Below are positions 61,831 through 64,000 of a DNA stretch of 64,000 nucleotides, piece after piece (position 1 is the first letter of the stretch; each line of letters starts with the position of its first letter). The position numbers and the translations under genes were made by a program. The notes below the pieces were generated by a model that worked only from the letters and a program-made list of their open reading frames with translations, had not been told where the DNA came from and searched no databases. Source of the stretch: Deinandra increscens subsp. villosa (taxonomy: Eukaryota; Streptophyta; Magnoliopsida; Asterales; Asteraceae). Where the stretch lies: contig JBCNJP010000010.1 of the NCBI GenBank assembly GCA_039602395.1, positions 36,730,590-36,794,589 of the forward strand, read 5' to 3'.

Positions 61831-64000
61831 CATCCGAGAATTTCAAGGTTTACTTCCGTTAGACAATTCCGTTAGTTACGTTATAAGTGTTAACTTAGTA
61901 ACTAATGCTTAACTAGGCCGAATACGTCCACGACCTTTGGTTGATCACCAAACCCGCCCATATGTGTTATGTGTTCAATTACTTATAGTTATTATGTGCA
62001 ATGTGATTTAAATACATGATTTAGTATTGTGAATAGCATGACAACCCATGAACTGTACTTATCTTGCTTAAAATGTAAACTGGTCACTCTTGGGTTTCCA
62101 GCGAAACTACCGGGCGAAACTATAGTGTCACCCGGCTAGTCTACCCTCTGACTACCAGAGCCAGTTTCGCCTGGCCAGCGAAACTGCCAGCGAAACTAGC
62201 CTCTGATATATAATATCTTAATAAAACCCTAGTTTCTCCATTTGCCTCCTTTACACAAAAACACACACACACTCCATCTTTCTCCTGGAAATCTGGTCAG
62301 TCGAGATTCACACCGAGCCATCGAGATCTCAGCCCCGAACCATCATCCATCAAGCTTGGAGATCGAACCGTGAGTCCCAAAACCACCATTTTTATGTTTT
62401 CTATGTGTTTTACTTAAAAAGCATGACCAAACCTCCATGGGATCACTTGATCTTCTGATATGTTGCTTAGGATTGCTAGATCTGTTATAAAGTCAGTAAC
62501 TTTACGTGTGAAATCCATCCATGATGAAGATTTATGCTAGATTAGGTCATTTTAGGTTAAAATGTGTTTTTGGTGATTTGATGATGAAAATGCATGCTAA
62601 AGGTGTTAAAATGACTTCTGTGATGTTAGTAAATGGTTATGTATGCTAGATAATGAATTGCATGTAATATGGAAGCTGTTAGATTGATTTTTAGGCTGAT
62701 TTATGTGTTTTTCGCGACTAGCGAAACTACTGTGTTCTCTGGGCAAAATTGTCCAGCGAAATTATGTGATATCTTCAACCAGCGACACTATGCAGCGAAA
62801 CTGCAGTGTCGCCGGGTAAACCAACCAGACCTGTCCAAACGAAACTACCGAGCGAAATACCCTGAACGAAAGTTCAAACCAGTTTCGAGCGAATCTAAGC
62901 TGGCGAAACTGTGTCAACAGTTTCGAGCGAAACTAGCTTAGCGAAACTGTGCCATCGGGTATTCCCTAGCGAAAGTGTTGCCCGTGCACATAGCGAAACT
63001 GTGCAGCGACACTAGGCTAGCAAAACTGTGACCTGACCAAAATCCAAACTTGTGCAATTTACTTGAACACTATGCCATGACTTACATGATTATGCTATGA
63101 TGATACATGCTTAGATTTCTGATGTATATGAACCCTTGTTTATGATCAACCATCGGTGTCGTGTGTCGGTATGTCGAGTCATAGTTCCAACGTGCTATGT
63201 TATGGGCCATAGTGACGTTAAGTAAAGATTAGACACCAAACTAATACTTAAGACCTAAACGTGTTCATAGGTCTTCGTTAAGCAAACTTGGATTTTATAG
63301 CAAGTGTAGCAGTGCAACCCAAGGTGAGTGTCACTAACCCGATTACCGTGAACCCGTTTGGGTCACACCGAATAACTAAATGAAAAACAATGCTGACAAC
63401 TTCGAGAGTGCTATGCACCTCCTGATGAACTTGAAAACTTGGAGTGCTCGGCACCCACTTGATGAACTTGAAGTGCTTTATGGGAAGCACTTGTGAATTA
63501 CTTAAACAACTATTTCTGAAACGAAACTGAAAACACTTTTGAGATTCATGAGAATCCGGTAAACCTTTTTAATATGGCTAGCGTAGGTTAAAGTTTAAAC
63601 CACATGATATCACATGATTTCTAAGGATGCCTTGAAAACTTAAAAGTCCTCAACTAAATTGTACCATTAATTGTAAAGCGAGGGGATGTTGGGTAGATCT
63701 ACTGGAGTTTGACAAACTCCGCCCCGTGGCACGGGGAGTGCACGGAGGTACAATATCAGCCTATCTGACCGTGATCCCGAGAGGACACGGGGGAGGCAAA
63801 TCCGCGATGACGTAGGTCCGCAAAACCTGATGGCACGGCCACTACAATAATGAGTCAGCTTTGGTACAAACTTCCTTAGTGCATGGAACAACGGATTAGC
63901 TACCCGCGATATCGGTTGAGCACTTTAACTATACAAAACTAGTACATACCCGATAACGTAGGTTACGGACAATACTTTTACTAAACCACAATAATATGAT
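61826..64000 (+). repeat. Tekay 3' LTR, cut by window end
   Basis: 2175 bases matching 53774-55949 with about ten differences, several of them C/T or G/A, consistent with CpG decay (for example GCGAAATT to GCAAAATT near 62743). The remaining 430 bases or so lie beyond the window. Confidence 0.92.

Larger units (their letters stand above)
53774..64000 (+). mobile_element. Tekay-type chromovirus (Ty3/gypsy), young
   Basis: LTR (53774-56378), primer-binding site, gag, protease, RT, RNase H, integrase with chromodomain, polypurine tract, and a second LTR from 61826 that leaves the window after 2175 bases. The two LTRs differ by only about ten substitutions or single-base indels by eye, roughly 0.5%. 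It inserted into Copia-J integrase. The presumed target duplication is GCTTT (53769-53773), but the other side is not visible. Motif order and chromodomain type match the Tekay/Del lineage. Confidence 0.9.

Overview
The window is a gene-poor, repeat-dense block of a flowering-plant nuclear genome. The evidence is nested Ty1/copia and Ty3/gypsy LTR retrotransposons with plant primer-binding sites (initiator-Met and Asp tRNA), a CACTA transposon, a Helitron, intron-containing fragments of plant genes (ISWI ATPase, cellulose synthase, calmodulin), and no bacterial features. The mix of elements, including an accessory ORF in the env-like position of a copia element, suggests a eudicot, perhaps Asteraceae. 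That placement is an inference. I see no intact host gene, rRNA, tRNA gene or CRISPR.

Layout. 1-3771: minus-strand copia fragment (Copia-A) with gag, leader, PBS and 5' LTR. 3772-14914: degraded plus-strand Athila-type gypsy element (tRNA-Asp PBS) whose 3' LTR is split by a complete minus-strand copia element, Copia-B (9904-14899, TSD CCTCA), which carries only gag. 14915-16350: remnant of another gypsy LTR. 16355-21300: Copia-E (minus), its gag split by a 2.07-kb solo LTR (18380-20449, TSD GTCAA). 21329-38289: a putative Helitron of about 17 kb sitting in a second copy of the same copia (Copia-F). It holds unidentified exon-like fragments, a dimeric tRNA-like repeat, a gypsy solo-LTR remnant, a CACTA element that captured three host genes (25273-29781, TSD GGA) and a very young gag-only copia element, Copia-C (31556-37487, identical LTRs, TSD ATTAT). 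38892-40550: truncated LTRs and a chromovirus integrase tail. 40554-46132: Copia-I (plus; gag, protease, integrase) interrupted by a MITE at 43150-43589 and then by Copia-J. 46133-53773: Copia-J (minus) with LTR, a long accessory ORF, spacer and pol. It is interrupted by a young Tekay-type chromovirus (53774 to beyond the end) with 2.6-kb LTRs.

How the parts relate. Several copia elements here (B, C, probably E/F) have gag but no polymerase, so they would depend on pol supplied by elements such as Copia-J. Copia-C and Copia-J share a related LTR, an identical polypurine tract and conserved noncoding blocks, which makes them a candidate parasite/donor pair. The most striking unexplained pattern is that nearly every LTR family carries its own short CpG-containing word, repeated in both orientations just upstream of the TATA box and, in several families, again in the 5' leader. 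In two related LTRs the arms of a hairpin at this site have changed in a compensatory way. Coordinates of degraded boundaries are approximate.
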